Shown here: piece after piece, positions 16,394-24,724 of the stretch
Numbering within the stretch: position 1 is the stretch's first letter
Layout of the letters: the number at the start of each line of letters is the position of its first letter
Origin: Chitinophagales bacterium
GTDB lineage: Bacteria; Bacteroidota; Bacteroidia; Chitinophagales; UBA2359
Direction of reading: 5' to 3'
NCBI GenBank assembly: GCA_016787295.1
Contig: JAEUUX010000055.1
Location: forward strand, 1 to 34,489
DNA length: 34,489 nucleotides
The notes under the pieces: generated by a model
Seen by the model: only the letters and a program-made list of their open reading frames with translations
Database searches by the model: none
What the model was told of the DNA's origin: nothing
Made by a program: the position numbers and the translations under genes

Positions 16394-17515
16394 CTATCTA
16401 AATAGGTTCATGGCTATCTTATCTGCCAATAATTTGCCTTTGAAGGTGAGCCGAAAATGTTGTTTTTCGCGCATGACATATCTTTCTTGTTCGAAGGGCA
16501 AGATGTGTTGCAAAAAGTGCGTTTGAAATTCTGCTCCAAATTGTTCTTGTATATATTGGAGGTTGCTGCCCCAAATGGTACGGAGCGAAGTCATTACATA
16601 TTCATTGTATTGGTTGTTGAGGGTTAATTGTTCGATTTCGGCAGGAATTTGTTTTTGTCCAATTTTTTCTATATATTTGGCATTATTGGCGATATTCCAT
16701 TGGCGAGAGTGTCCGTTGAAAGAGTGTGCCGATGGACCTATGCCTAAATAATGTTTGCCTTGCCAATAGCTGGTATTGTGGCGGGCGTGTTGGTTGGGCA
16801 GGCAGAAGTTGGAGATTTCGTAGTGTTGATAGCCTGCTTCTTGGGTCATTTGGCAGAGGATTTCGAATTGCTGGGCGGCTTGTTCTTCGTTGGGGGCTGC
16901 CACTTTTTGGTGTTTAACAAAATGCTCCAAGGCTGTTTTGGGTTCTATCGTCAGGCAATAGGCAGAGATGTGCGGTATGCGAAACCCAAAAACACGCTCC
17001 AAATTGTGTTGCCAAATGGCATTCGAGGTGGTAGGTGAGCCATAAATAAGGTCGATACTTAGGTTGTGGAAACCTGCTTCTTGTGCCAATTGTATGCAGT
17101 TTTGGGCTTGTTGTGTGTTGTGGGCGCGGTGCATAAATTGCAAATCGGCTTCGTCAAAAGACTGAATGCCGATGCTTAGGCGGTTAATAGGTGTTTGGCG
17201 AAGCTGGGCGATTTTTTCTTCGGTGAGGTCATCGGGATTGGCTTCGAGCGTGATTTCGGCATCGGGAGCTATCACAAAATAGGTATTGATGGTTTGGAAT
17301 AGCGCCTGCAACTCGGCTAAGGTTAGCAAAGAGGGGGTTCCCCCACCTATATATATAGTAGACAAATGGGGTGTGGCGAGATATTCGTGGCGCAAGGCTA
17401 TCTCTTGTTGCAAGGCTGATAACAAATCGGTTTTGTGGCGCAAAGAAGTAGAAAAATGAAAATTGCAATAATGACAGGCTTGTTTACAAAATGGTATGTG
17501 GATATATAATGCCAA
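16394..17515 (-). CDS. hemW: Haem chaperone HemW (radical SAM, coproporphyrinogen dehydrogenase-like)
   Basis: This radical SAM protein of 373 residues belongs to the HemW family, which binds haem and delivers it to membrane haem proteins. HemW is often misnamed oxygen-independent coproporphyrinogen oxidase. The N-terminal cluster motif is C10-KQA-C14-HY-C17-NF, the HemW form. IYIGGGTPSLL and RLSIGIQSFDEADLQFMHR follow, with the HemW_C region at the end. It lacks the N-terminal extension of true HemN. It converges on ubiX. The 252-bp gap between them (16142-16393) is A/T-rich, with only a small GTAAAC/GTTTAC hairpin near 16281. Confidence 0.93.
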   Translation of the reverse strand: MALYIHIPFCKQACHYCNFHFSTSLRHKTDLLSALQQEIALRHEYLATPHLSTIYIGGGTPSLLTLAELQALFQTINTYFVIAPDAEITLEANPDDLTEEKIAQLRQTPINRLSIGIQSFDEADLQFMHRAHNTQQAQNCIQLAQEAGFHNLSIDLIYGSPTTSNAIWQHNLERVFGFRIPHISAYCLTIEPKTALEHFVKHQKVAAPNEEQAAQQFEILCQMTQEAGYQHYEISNFCLPNQHARHNTSYWQGKHYLGIGPSAHSFNGHSRQWNIANNAKYIEKIGQKQIPAEIEQLTLNNQYNEYVMTSLRTIWGSNLQYIQEQFGAEFQTHFLQHILPFEQERYVMREKQHFRLTFKGKLLADKIAMNLFR

Positions 17516-17641
17516 AAGTGGTGTTTTTGGGAAGGTGGATAGATGTTAACATATCAATGAAGTGGCAGGAAGTTTTTTCTATGATAATTGCGAAATCTGC
17601 CTTGTTGGGTAGAAACGGTAACAATGCAGTTTATTCGGGGA

Positions 17642-17649
17642 CAAAGTTA
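17642..17649 (-). promoter_or_regulatory. Candidate -7 element of hemW
   Basis: On the minus strand this reads TAACTTTG, matching TAnnTTTG, about 126 bp before the hemW start. No -33 box is clear. The 17516-17868 gap otherwise holds only the divergent promoter of the kinase operon. Confidence 0.35.
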
Positions 17650-17764
17650 CACAAAAAATGAATATAGTGCTACTATTGATAGAAAAATTCGATGTAGCGG
17701 ATTTAGTAGAGACACTTTTGCAAAATAATTATCTTTTGGGCAGTAAAAAAATAATGCTTTATAG

Positions 17765-17798
17765 TTTGAGTAAAAAGTGAAAATTGTTTGTAACTTTG
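17765..17798 (+). promoter_or_regulatory. Promoter of the LytS-like/LytTR operon
   Basis: TTTG (17765-17768), 22 bp, then TAACTTTG (17791-17798) is a good match to the Bacteroidota -33/-7 promoter. It stands 70 bp before the TTG start. The 21-bp repeats found in front of downstream genes are absent here, so the operon does not appear to be autoregulated by that operator. Confidence 0.6.
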
Positions 17799-17868
17799 CC
17801 AATATTTTCTTGAAAATAACGGCTTTGCCGCTCTTTTTGCTAAAAATCATACTTGTCACAATGGTATT

Positions 17869-18900
17869 TTGGCAAATTTTGTGGATCTTTTGAGGTTATT
17901 TACTCCTGTTTACAAAATTACACAGCCCTTGAAAACATCATCAAACCGAACACTATTGTACATATTTGCGCTGCTTATACCCGGTTTTTCCGCCTTTACC
18001 AATAATCTACTGTTCAAAGAGGGTTTGTTATTCAATTGGTTTATGGGTTCATTAGTTATAGTGGGTTTGTGGCGTTTGAACGAAAAATTATTGGGTGTTT
18101 CTGACCGAGCATGGCTCAAATGGGGAAGTACCTTTTTGGGTAGCAGTTTGTTTATATTTGTAGTTATAGTTTTAGATAATTATTTTTTTCATACTTTGCT
18201 ATCTTTTACGGGTTTCTCGCCCTTCAATTTTTACCTCCGTATTATTACAGCTTCCTTTATGGCCTCTGTTGTAATAGAAGGCATTAAAAGGGTAAATGCA
18301 CGCGAACAAGCTAAATTAGAAAACCTACAACTACAAACCGAAAGTATTGAAACCCAATTCAATTTGCTGATTCAACAAGCTAATCCCGAATTTTTGTTCA
18401 ATAGCCTTGACACCCTGCAAAAAATGGTGCATGAAGATGACCCGCAAGCAGAGCAATATATCCTGAAATTGGCAGATGTGTATCGGCAAACGCTAAAAAA
18501 GGAACGAACGCCTGTAAGCCTGCGCGAGGAGTTACGCTTGGTACAATCCTATCTTTTTTTGATGATGTATGGCAAAGAAACCGCTATTTTTTTGGACATT
18601 AATGTTTCGGACGAATCATTAACCTACCGTTTACCCATCTTTTCCTTGCAATTGCTTGCCGAAAATTGTATAAAACACAATACATTTTCCACCAACCAAC
18701 CTTTATATATTCGCGTGTTTCAAAAAGACCTTAAAAGCATTAGTATGACCAATAATTATCAACCCAAAACCACAACAACGCCTTCTTTTGGTGTGGGTAT
18801 TAACAATTTGAAATCGCGCTATGCCTTAGAAGGTATAGAAAATGGCGTTGTGATTGAGCAAAATGAAACAAGCTATACCACCACCTTACAATTATTTTGA
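17869..18900 (+). CDS. LytS-like sensor histidine kinase lacking the phosphoacceptor His
   Basis: This 343-residue membrane protein belongs to the His_kinase (LytS/YehU-like) family. Four hydrophobic segments (about 28-45, 55-70, 87-110, 119-136) are followed by a linker helix and the catalytic core. The family motif NPHFLFNSL reads NPEFLFNSL, so Glu174 stands at the phosphoacceptor position (GAA at 18388-18390). The ATP-binding part looks intact: LQLLAENCIKHN and GVGINNLKSRYAL. It may bind ATP, and act as a regulatory partner of the next kinase, but cannot autophosphorylate on that residue. No in-frame ATG exists before residue 59, so TTG at 17869 is taken. An ATG at 17861 is in another frame and soon stops. 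It is closely related to the downstream kinase, so it is a tandem duplicate. Confidence 0.88.
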   Translation: MANFVDLLRLFTPVYKITQPLKTSSNRTLLYIFALLIPGFSAFTNNLLFKEGLLFNWFMGSLVIVGLWRLNEKLLGVSDRAWLKWGSTFLGSSLFIFVVIVLDNYFFHTLLSFTGFSPFNFYLRIITASFMASVVIEGIKRVNAREQAKLENLQLQTESIETQFNLLIQQANPEFLFNSLDTLQKMVHEDDPQAEQYILKLADVYRQTLKKERTPVSLREELRLVQSYLFLMMYGKETAIFLDINVSDESLTYRLPIFSLQLLAENCIKHNTFSTNQPLYIRVFQKDLKSISMTNNYQPKTTTTPSFGVGINNLKSRYALEGIENGVVIEQNETSYTTTLQLF

Positions 18901-18902
18901 CG

Positions 18903-19910
18903 ATGGCAGACACGCGCAACAAAAACCGCCCTTTATCAAATGAAGAAAAATACTTGCCTTTTCTTTATCCGGTATTGATGCCGCTTTTAACCCTAAATTC
19001 TTTCAAAATACCTGTTTCTTCTGCCCAAGAAGCACTAAGTTATTGGTTGTTTACGGGTTTTATTCAGTTTATATTGGTATGTGTGATTAGAAAAATGGTT
19101 TATACAACGACTTATTATCCAATTGTTAGGTGGTTGATAGCTGCCTTTGTTTGTGTATCAATTATTGTTATTTATGTGTTTTTGGAGTACAACTATCTAC
19201 ATTTTACAAAAGCATTTGCCAACCCAAACCCTTGGATAAATGTTTCGCGATATAGCATCAATATCCCTATTTTAATTGCGTTGGTAGAAAGTATTAAAGC
19301 GTTTCAGGAACGTTCAACATTTAATACCAACAATATTCAATTGCAAAGCGAAAACACAAAAGCACAGTTTAACCTGCTCTTGCAGCAAGTGAACCCCCAT
19401 TTTTTGTTCAATAGCCTAACCACACTACAGGCAATGGTGCGCGCAAAAGACACACACACCGAAGAATTTATTATAAAGCTAAAGGAAGTGTTTCAGCAAA
19501 CCCTAAAAAAAGAAAAAGGAACCGTAACTTTGAAAGAAGAGTTAGAGTTTTTTAATGCTTATATGTACTTGATAACCTTGCGGCAGGGCAGTTCGGTGAT
19601 GTTGGACGTGTCTATTGCTAACCAATCTTTGTCTTACCAAATACCTACTTATACTTTGCAACTGCTCGCCGAAAACTGCATTAAACATAACATTGCTTCC
19701 GAAGCCAATCCTTTAATGATACTTGTATATCAAAAGGATCCCAAAAGCGTTACGGTTGCCAACAATTATCAGCCCAAAAAACGCAAAGTAGAATCGTTTG
19801 GCATTGGTATTAGTAACCTAAAACAACGCTATGCTTTGGCAGGAATAGAGGACGGTGTGCTTATAACACAAGACGAAAATATTTACGAAACAACCGTAAA
19901 ACTAATGTAA
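18903..19910 (+). CDS. LytS-like sensor histidine kinase
   Basis: This 335-residue paralogue of the preceding protein has N-terminal membrane segments and a canonical phosphoacceptor motif, NPHFLFNSL with His166 (CAT at 19398-19400). LQLLAENCIKHN (N box) and GIGISNLKQRYAL (G box) are present. It should autophosphorylate and pass phosphate to Asp55 of the LytTR regulator that starts 1 bp after its stop. ATG at 18903 lies 2 bp after the stop of the first kinase. An alternative TTG at 18897 would overlap it by 4 bp. The three genes form a tight operon ending at the hairpin at 20755-20804. The sensed signal is unknown, and no periplasmic sensor domain is visible. Confidence 0.92.
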   Translation: MADTRNKNRPLSNEEKYLPFLYPVLMPLLTLNSFKIPVSSAQEALSYWLFTGFIQFILVCVIRKMVYTTTYYPIVRWLIAAFVCVSIIVIYVFLEYNYLHFTKAFANPNPWINVSRYSINIPILIALVESIKAFQERSTFNTNNIQLQSENTKAQFNLLLQQVNPHFLFNSLTTLQAMVRAKDTHTEEFIIKLKEVFQQTLKKEKGTVTLKEELEFFNAYMYLITLRQGSSVMLDVSIANQSLSYQIPTYTLQLLAENCIKHNIASEANPLMILVYQKDPKSVTVANNYQPKKRKVESFGIGISNLKQRYALAGIEDGVLITQDENIYETTVKLM

Positions 19911-19911
19911 A

Positions 19912-20673
19912 ATGAAAATACTAATTGTAGAAGACGAGCATAAAACCGCTAAATTGTTAAAGGATTTGATTGAACTGCACAACAATTATAAGGTTGTAGC
20001 TATTTGCGACAGCGTGGAGGCAACAGTGCAGTATTTGCAAATTCATCAGCACGATTTAGATGTTATGTTTATGGATATTCAACTATCCGACGGGCAAAGT
20101 TTTGAGGTGTTTGACAAAATAAATGTCAAAATACCCGTCATTTTTTGTACCTCTTATGACGAGTTTATGCTAAAAGCCTTTCAAAATAATGGCATTGGCT
20201 ATGTGCTAAAACCGTTTAATGAAATAGATATTCACCAAGCTATTCTCAAAGTAGATGAATTGCGGAATAGTTTTGTGAAGCATTCGTTTGAAAATTTAAA
20301 CCTAAAAGAGTTAGTCGTTAAAGAAAAAACCTACCAAACAAGTTTTTTAATCCGTTTCCGCGAAAAGATATATCCTGTTTTGGTGTCCGATATAGCATTT
20401 GTTTGCTTAGAACACGAAACGGTTTATTTGTATAACTTTAAGGGCGAAAAACACCCCATTTTTAAACCACTTGACGAAATTGAAAACGCCATTCCGCCCA
20501 CTCAATTTTATCGCATCAACCGCCAAATGATTGTTAACCGAAAAGCAATTAAGGAAATAGAACCTTATTTTAACCAAAAACTTGTGCTGCAATTAAGCAT
20601 ACAGACACCCGAACAAGTCCTTGTATCGCGCTTAAAAGTAGCACCTTTTTTGAGTTGGCTTGAAAAAAGTTAA
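19912..20673 (+). CDS. LytTR-family response regulator
   Basis: This 253-residue protein has an N-terminal receiver domain with E7/D8, phosphoacceptor D55 in FMDIQLSDG, T80 and K100 in YVLKPF. A linker leads to a C-terminal LytTR DNA-binding domain (about 145-250, with FYRINRQMIVNRKAI). LytTR proteins bind pairs of 9-bp direct repeats about 21 bp apart. Such repeats occur before six genes downstream, the first only 174 bp past this gene. It is the last gene of the kinase operon. I infer that it is the activator of the island genes; the sequence does not prove this. Confidence 0.95.
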   Translation: MKILIVEDEHKTAKLLKDLIELHNNYKVVAICDSVEATVQYLQIHQHDLDVMFMDIQLSDGQSFEVFDKINVKIPVIFCTSYDEFMLKAFQNNGIGYVLKPFNEIDIHQAILKVDELRNSFVKHSFENLNLKELVVKEKTYQTSFLIRFREKIYPVLVSDIAFVCLEHETVYLYNFKGEKHPIFKPLDEIENAIPPTQFYRINRQMIVNRKAIKEIEPYFNQKLVLQLSIQTPEQVLVSRLKVAPFLSWLEKS

Positions 20674-20754
20674 AACGTCCGTATCTATCTCCGCAACAAC
20701 TGTTCAGGGTTAGCCTAATTTTAGGCAACCACAACAACCCATAACCCACCACCG

Positions 20755-20804
20755 AAACCACTAAGGTACTATTGCGCAAATGCGTCTTAGAGCCTTAGTG
20801 GTTT
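20755..20804 (+). terminator. Terminator of the kinase-regulator operon
   Basis: A 12-bp stem (AAACCACTAAGG, 20755-20766; complement 20793-20804) with a 26-nt loop is followed by a T-rich run (TTGTTTTGGG). It lies 82 bases after the regulator stop. Confidence 0.75.
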
Positions 20805-20846
20805 TTGTTTTGGGTATTTAGCTCATTGAAGCGTTTTTGCCAAATG

Positions 20847-20938
20847 TATTTCAACTCCCCGTTTAGTCAATTCAACTGCTTGTTTAGCTATTTCAACAAC
20901 ATTTGTCTTTGGTTTTTTGGGTGGTGGCTATACCTTTG
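20847..20938 (+). promoter_or_regulatory. Three 21-bp-spaced LytTR-like boxes and promoter of the formyltransferase gene
   Basis: Boxes TATTTCAACTCC (20847), CAATTCAACTGC (20868) and TATTTCAACAAC (20889) start exactly 21 bp apart. Exactly 30 bp after the last box comes the -7 element TACCTTTG (20931-20938). A -33 TTTG (20908-20911) sits 19 bp before it. The layout equals that of the five other island promoters although the sequence differs. The start codon is about 90 bp downstream. Confidence 0.7.
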
Positions 20939-21027
20939 TAGTGTTCAGATGAAATAACGGCAAATGTTGTTGTTTTTTCAGACACCAACACAAACATTTT
21001 TAACTTCAAAAAATCAACCTGTGCATT

Positions 21028-22056
21028 ATGAACAATTTTAACGTAGCTCAAAGCATAGCCCCCAATTCCGCTCAAACCCAACATATAAAAGGCGGAAATA
21101 GCCAAAAACTAAAAGTTGTAACTTTCAATTATTTACCGTCAGCCTACAAATTTGCAACAGATTGGATTCGTGAAAATGGACACGACCATATATTAGCAGT
21201 TACTTCGCCCGGTATCAAAACACGCGCCACGCCTTCGTACCAAGATGTTTTGGCTATGGTTGATAAAAATGTGAGTGCCATTGCCACTTCCAAAATGAAG
21301 TCGGTGCTTACGCCCATACTGCACCAACTAAAACCCGATATTGTTTTGTGTTTTACCTTCGCACACCGCCTTGATGCCGAATTGTGTCAAATTCCCAAAT
21401 ATGGTGTCGTGAATATTCACCCCTCTGTGTTGCCCGCCTATAGAGGTCCAAACCCTTTGCGCCAGTTTTATGACGGGGCAAATGTATTTGGGGCAACTGC
21501 ACACCGCATTGCCGACGACTACGATACTGGCGATATTTTAAGCGTAGAATCTGCCGAAATGCCCGCGATAATAACACAAAACATTTCGTTAGAATGGGGA
21601 AATTTGATTAAAAAAGCAATTGCCAACGGTATGGAAAGAGCCATTTCGGGCAAACCCGGAATAATCCAAGACCATACACACGCTACCTATGCCTCGCCTT
21701 TTGTGGACGAAGAAAAATGGGTGAATTTGAACGAACCGAGCCGTATGGTTTTGTGCAAAACACTTGGGCTAAACTTAGCCGGCGGATTGGCAAAAACAAC
21801 CATACAAGGACAGGTGTACAAAATTCATTCGGCGCACCATGTTTCAAGCGATACCACCGTGTCGGCAGGCACAGTTATTAAACAAAACAATGGCATATAC
21901 CAAGTTGCCACAGCAGATGGCATTGTTAAATTGGTAACAGAACCGTTTAATCCCAACAAACAATACTCGCATGTTTTGCCTTTTTCTGCACTTTTTGGGC
22001 AGCCCGCCAATGCCGAACAAGTATTGCTTTCTGCGCAGGGCGCAAGCGGAAGATAA
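21028..22056 (+). CDS. Methionyl-tRNA formyltransferase-like protein
   Basis: This 342-residue protein has the formyltransferase fold: an N-terminal catalytic domain with N129-I-H131-PSVLPAYRG and D166 of DYDTGDIL, the Asn/His/Asp triad of 10-formyl-THF-dependent transferases, then a C-terminal domain typical of Fmt (TTIQGQVYKIHSA). Compared with Fmt it starts with a ~28-residue polar extension, and the sequence around the active site is divergent. It could be the initiator-tRNA formylase, but location in a signal-responsive island suggests a specialised transferase acting on another amino group, such as a sugar or an amino acid. I did not see a second fmt in the window to decide this. The promoter carries LytTR-like repeats. 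Confidence 0.8.
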   Translation: MNNFNVAQSIAPNSAQTQHIKGGNSQKLKVVTFNYLPSAYKFATDWIRENGHDHILAVTSPGIKTRATPSYQDVLAMVDKNVSAIATSKMKSVLTPILHQLKPDIVLCFTFAHRLDAELCQIPKYGVVNIHPSVLPAYRGPNPLRQFYDGANVFGATAHRIADDYDTGDILSVESAEMPAIITQNISLEWGNLIKKAIANGMERAISGKPGIIQDHTHATYASPFVDEEKWVNLNEPSRMVLCKTLGLNLAGGLAKTTIQGQVYKIHSAHHVSSDTTVSAGTVIKQNNGIYQVATADGIVKLVTEPFNPNKQYSHVLPFSALFGQPANAEQVLLSAQGASGR

Positions 22057-22153
22057 TTATCGGGTAAGTAATTTTGTCAATACTGTTCTTTATCGCCACA
22101 TAATTAAGGTATTATTTTTCGGGTAAATATCGTGCAATATAATTTCAAAAAGT

Positions 22154-23536
22154 ATGAAAAATACAATAGCCACAACTGCAAAAACATGGGAACGGATAGG
22201 AGTAGAGTTGCATCTTTCCCACCTTTTGAAAAAAGAGTACTTGCTGTCCGCCCTATTTAGTGCGGCTCTAATTGGTCTTATGACCACTCTATTATCTATA
22301 TCCTTTGCTGTTTTGGTGTTTGGCAAAGCTATCCCCGAAGCCCTACCCATCGGTATAGGTATGGCATTGATTAGCAACATCGTATTGCATATAAGTGCCG
22401 CATTTACCAGTTCCGAAGAAGGTATTATTTCGCACGTACAAAGCCTACCGCCGCCTATCCAAGCCGCCATGTTGTCGTCTATAATGGCTATGCTGCCTTT
22501 ATCTATGCCTATTCAAAATCGGATAACAGTGGCGGTAGTTGTGTTGCTGCTTTCGGCAGTTTTTACAGGTATTACCTTGTTTCTGTTCGGTTCGCTGAAA
22601 TTTGGACGGCTGGTTCGCTTTTTACCATTGCCAGTTATTAGCGGATTTTTAGCATCGGTTGGCATTTCACTCGTTATCGGAGGCATTACTACCATGACCA
22701 ATATAGTGCCTACGCTATCTTCTCTGCCCAAATTGTTTGACACCTCTTTGCTACTCAAGTGCTTGCCCGGCGTGACAATAGCCGCAGTATGGTGGAAAGT
22801 TACACGCCAATGGACGCATCAACTTGTATTTCCGGCTGTATTGGCAATAGCTATTGCGTGTTTTTATGCTATTTGTTATGCACAAGGTTTAGACAAAACA
22901 GCTATGATAAAGGACAATTTATTATTGGGTCCGTTTCAAAATGTCAGTTTGTCGCATTTGCCTACCATTTATTATAGCCAAATAAGTACTATTGATTGGT
23001 GGCTTGTCCTGAACGGACAAAGCGAAAATTTGCTGGCAATACCCTTAGTTTGTTTCATCGGCGGCTTGCTTATGCTAAGTGCCATAGAATTATCTACAGG
23101 CAAAGCAGCCAATCCCGATTTTGAGCTGAAAAGCATGGGCATCAGCAATTTTATATCCGGAATAATGGGCGGCGGTTTTGTGGGCTATCCGTCTGCTACT
23201 TTCACGGTTATGCAACATAGTTTAGGAGTTTCTACGCGCCTTCCCGGTATGTTGAGCGCCATTGTGCCTATGATAGTGCTTGTTTGGGGCAGCAGTTTTT
23301 TGGGTTTCATACCCCGTTTTGTTGTGGGTGGATTGCTTATCTATTTTGGTTATCAATTTATTGACCATGCTATTATCAAGCCAATAAAACAAGCCCCAGT
23401 GTCCGACCTTCTTATTATTGCCATTATTGTTCTAAGCAGTTTTTGGTTGGGGTTTATTGCTGCGGTGGGCGTAGGGGTGTTGCTTGCTGCCAGTTCTTTT
23501 CTGTTCAAATATAGTCAAATTGATGTTGTCAAATAG
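22154..23536 (+). CDS. SulP/SLC26-type anion transporter without STAS domain
   Basis: This 460-residue polytopic membrane protein has about 10-12 hydrophobic segments. SLKFGRLVRFLPLPVISGF (about 147-165) and the later conserved SATFTVMQHSLGVSTRLPG region resemble the Sulfate_transp (SulP) domain. Most SulP proteins carry a cytosolic STAS domain after the last segment. This one ends 8-10 residues after it (FKYSQIDVVK), so the STAS domain is missing. The cargo (sulfate, bicarbonate or other anion) cannot be told. It starts 97 bp after the formyltransferase gene, with no good promoter in between, so co-transcription is possible. A bulged hairpin begins at its stop (about 23531-23573). Confidence 0.82.
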   Translation: MKNTIATTAKTWERIGVELHLSHLLKKEYLLSALFSAALIGLMTTLLSISFAVLVFGKAIPEALPIGIGMALISNIVLHISAAFTSSEEGIISHVQSLPPPIQAAMLSSIMAMLPLSMPIQNRITVAVVVLLLSAVFTGITLFLFGSLKFGRLVRFLPLPVISGFLASVGISLVIGGITTMTNIVPTLSSLPKLFDTSLLLKCLPGVTIAAVWWKVTRQWTHQLVFPAVLAIAIACFYAICYAQGLDKTAMIKDNLLLGPFQNVSLSHLPTIYYSQISTIDWWLVLNGQSENLLAIPLVCFIGGLLMLSAIELSTGKAANPDFELKSMGISNFISGIMGGGFVGYPSATFTVMQHSLGVSTRLPGMLSAIVPMIVLVWGSSFLGFIPRFVVGGLLIYFGYQFIDHAIIKPIKQAPVSDLLIIAIIVLSSFWLGFIAAVGVGVLLAASSFLFKYSQIDVVK

Positions 23537-23726
23537 GTTGCAACAGCCTTAGCATGGTGCAAGATACCTATTTTAGAAAAAAACAAATTTAGGCTCTAAT
23601 CAATACAGCAATTGTCTGCTTCGTGTTTTTTTGTTTGAAAAATATACCCTTAAAATAGTAAACACATTTACCATTTCTCCTCAAAAAATAAAAACATTCA
23701 ATAATCTCCTTTAACAATTTTTTATC

Positions 23727-24449
23727 ATGACAAATTATCCCAAAATCAGCACCACCACCATCAACATGTTATTACTTTTGGCACTAATAAACTTGGCTTA
23801 TGCTTGTGCTAATGAAAAAAACAATACGCCAAATACTAACGAAACCGCTCAAAATGTGGCTAATACCGAAAAAACAGCCGAAACAATCGTTATCAACGGA
23901 ACGGTCAAAGAAATTGCATTTGGCAAAGACGGCTACACCGCACAGGTAGCCACCGAAGAACAAGGCACCTACGACGCTTTGGTATCTATTGTAAATGTGG
24001 GCGGACGCGAAAATTACCAACAATGCAACGTGGGCGATAAGGTGAGTTTCAAGGGCATTCCCTCCAATTTGGGGGACGCTAAACTACTGACCGTCAAAGA
24101 AATATTAAGTATTACTGCCGCCAACAATGCCCAAAACCAAGACCAAGATATAGCCGCAAAATACAGCAAAATTAGCCCAAAAGACTATTGCTGGCAAACC
24201 AACAAAGTAATAGTATTGCACACCGAAGCCCGCGCAGATAGCAAAGTAGAAGGCAAACATTTTGCAGGCGAATTATTACAGGTATTGGGTACAAAAGTGC
24301 TTGAAAATCAATTATGGGTAAATGTTACCTACAGTTTAAAGGTAAAAGCAGGCTATGAAAGCCAATTTGCCGATGGACAAGTCATGTCAAGCGGTTCGCC
24401 AACGGGCTGGATTGGCGGTGACGAAATACCCGAAATAGCTTGCAAATAA
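23727..24449 (+). CDS. Lipoprotein with SH3b-like C-terminal region
   Basis: This 240-residue protein has an N-terminal hydrophobic segment ending in LAYAC with the likely lipidated Cys27, then a Asn/Thr/Glu-rich tether. Residues ~53-130 form a small beta domain (IVINGTVKEIAFGKDGYTAQV... GDKVSFKGIP) that looks OB-like. Residues ~150-235 contain KVIVLHTEARADSKVEGKHFAGELLQVLG, typical of bacterial SH3-like domains. It is probably membrane-anchored and envelope-exposed. The function is unknown. The 190-bp gap upstream has no clear TAnnTTTG element and no 21-bp repeats. The stretch between this gene and the next holds the six-box operator. Confidence 0.7.
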   Translation: MTNYPKISTTTINMLLLLALINLAYACANEKNNTPNTNETAQNVANTEKTAETIVINGTVKEIAFGKDGYTAQVATEEQGTYDALVSIVNVGGRENYQQCNVGDKVSFKGIPSNLGDAKLLTVKEILSITAANNAQNQDQDIAAKYSKISPKDYCWQTNKVIVLHTEARADSKVEGKHFAGELLQVLGTKVLENQLWVNVTYSLKVKAGYESQFADGQVMSSGSPTGWIGGDEIPEIACK

Positions 24450-24528
24450 GCAATAAATAGTCATGCAAAAACCATTGCACGAACCTTACTGACGTTTGAA
24501 AGGTGGGCAAGGTTTGTACCTACCCAAT

Positions 24529-24683
24529 CAATTCAACCCAACTTCAAATCACTTCACCAACCGATTTAGTCAATTCAACTCAACCTTAAATCAATTTAGC
24601 CCTCAATTTAGTCAATTCAACCCTCAATTTAGTCTGTTCGGCTACTTTTTGTTTTTTCTGCCTTATTTATTGGCGTACTTTTA
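24529..24683 (+). promoter_or_regulatory. Six 21-bp-spaced LytTR-like boxes and promoter of the barrel gene
   Basis: Boxes start at 24529, 24550, 24571, 24592, 24613 and 24634, all exactly 21 bp apart (CAATTCAACCCA, CACTTCACCAAC, CAATTCAACTCA, CAATTTAGCCCT, CAATTCAACCCT, CTGTTCGGCTAC). Exactly 30 bp after the last box lies TACTTTTA (24676-24683), a -7 element with A in place of the final G. The ATG of the barrel gene is 41 bp downstream. The spacers often contain TTTAGT. This is the longest operator in the window. Confidence 0.7.
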
Positions 24684-24724
24684 CCTCGTTATCAGTAACA
24701 AAAACAAAAAACCAGCTAAATATC

